5,536 nucleotides of DNA, from NCBI GenBank assembly GCA_035525055.1, contig DATLEZ010000074.1:1-5536 (forward strand), given 5' to 3'. Origin of the DNA: DATEEG01 sp035525055. Lineage in GTDB: Bacteria > Actinomycetota > Acidimicrobiia > Spongiisociales > ZC4RG35. The position numbers and the translations under genes were made by a program. Shown here one piece after another: positions 5,275 through 5,536 of this stretch (its first letter is position 1; each line of letters opens with the position of its first letter). The notes under the pieces are model-generated. The model saw only the letters and a list, made by a program, of their open reading frames with translations, was not told the origin of the DNA and ran no database searches.

Positions 5275-5536
5275 CTACAAGCCGCGGCCCAGGGTGCGTT
5301 CCACCTCTCGAGTTCGTGCTAGGCGTTGTTCAATGAGCTGGCGAACGTGGCGTTCTAGCTCGCCAACCTCGTCTTTCTCGCCGGGACCATTGGAGGTGAG
5401 CTGCTGGGATCGGTGGGGATCGAGCTGGGCCTGGCGGGCAACAGCGGGCTGGTCGATCCAGTCTCGGCTGACGGCCTGGGTGAGGACGTCGAGGGCATTC
5501 TGGTTTTCTTCGACGACGACGTAGGCGTGGTTGCTG
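5275..5536 (-). CDS. Probable MobF-family conjugative relaxase/helicase, C-terminal end (partial)
   Basis: The minus frame is open from the window edge to TAG 5275-5277 and gives 86 residues. It begins SNHAYVVVEENQ, then ALDVLTQAVSRDWIDQPAVA, QLDPHR, a short variable stretch, and a helical charged tail (EVGELERHVRQLIEQRLART) ending LGRGL. In actinobacterial TraA/TrwC-like relaxases, the last helicase motif is followed by an (S/A)NHxYV strand and a DVL..A..RDWID segment, and this order matches. Such proteins nick plasmid or ICE DNA at oriT with an N-terminal TrwC domain and unwind it with a RecD-like helicase. Both catalytic parts would lie outside the window, so the assignment rests on the tail alone; another UvrD/RecD-type helicase is possible. 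The charged tail looks like a coiled coil. Coding quality is good and the frame is clean, unlike its neighbours. Confidence 0.55.
   Translation of the reverse strand, partial: SNHAYVVVEENQNALDVLTQAVSRDWIDQPAVARQAQLDPHRSQQLTSNGPGEKDEVGELERHVRQLIEQRLARTREVERTLGRGL

Noticed and set aside
1..5536. CRISPR array, rRNA, tRNA or toxin-antitoxin pair
   Set aside because: No regularly spaced repeats, no conserved RNA segments and no recognisable small toxin or antitoxin family were seen on either strand.

Overview
The window is GC-rich DNA with Shine-Dalgarno-type starts. It holds an actinobacterial-type NarL/LuxR regulator end, a ComM-like fragment, an IS30-like transposase end and a MobF-like relaxase end. 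This points to an actinobacterium, perhaps Acidimicrobiia-like. That placement is an inference from protein style, not from any marker gene.

Layout. 1-157 (-) is the helix-turn-helix end of a response regulator with no usable start. 215-916 (+) is an intact six-helix membrane protein with a strong ribosome site. 917-1415 has no intact gene but contains the frameshifted last ~40 residues of an IS30-family transposase (1058-1184, -). 1416-2073 (+) is the first part of comM, frameshifted once and cut inside the Walker A motif. An intact VOC (glyoxalase-like) gene with its own ribosome site follows at 2125-2523 (+). 2524-2843 is noncoding and carries a 44-base box. 2844-4236 (+) encodes a single-pass membrane-anchored exported protein, broken near its end by a one-base shift. 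4237-4446 carries a second copy of the same box. 4447-4916 (+) encodes a small lipoprotein, also split by a one-base shift. 4917-5274 is a convergent intergenic region with hairpins. 5275-5536 (-) is the C-terminal end of a probable MobF-family conjugative relaxase/helicase that runs off the window.

How the parts relate. This looks like a mosaic accessory region with gene fragments, an insertion-sequence remnant and a conjugation gene at one edge. The two exported-protein genes are codirectional, and a near-identical two-part box precedes each, so they may be co-regulated; their function is unknown. Reading frame is lost by single-base shifts in at least four places while the flanking protein sequence stays recognisable. 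Either pseudogenes are accumulating or the assembly has indel errors, and this should be settled first. I see no convincing complete defence system, CRISPR array, tRNA or rRNA.
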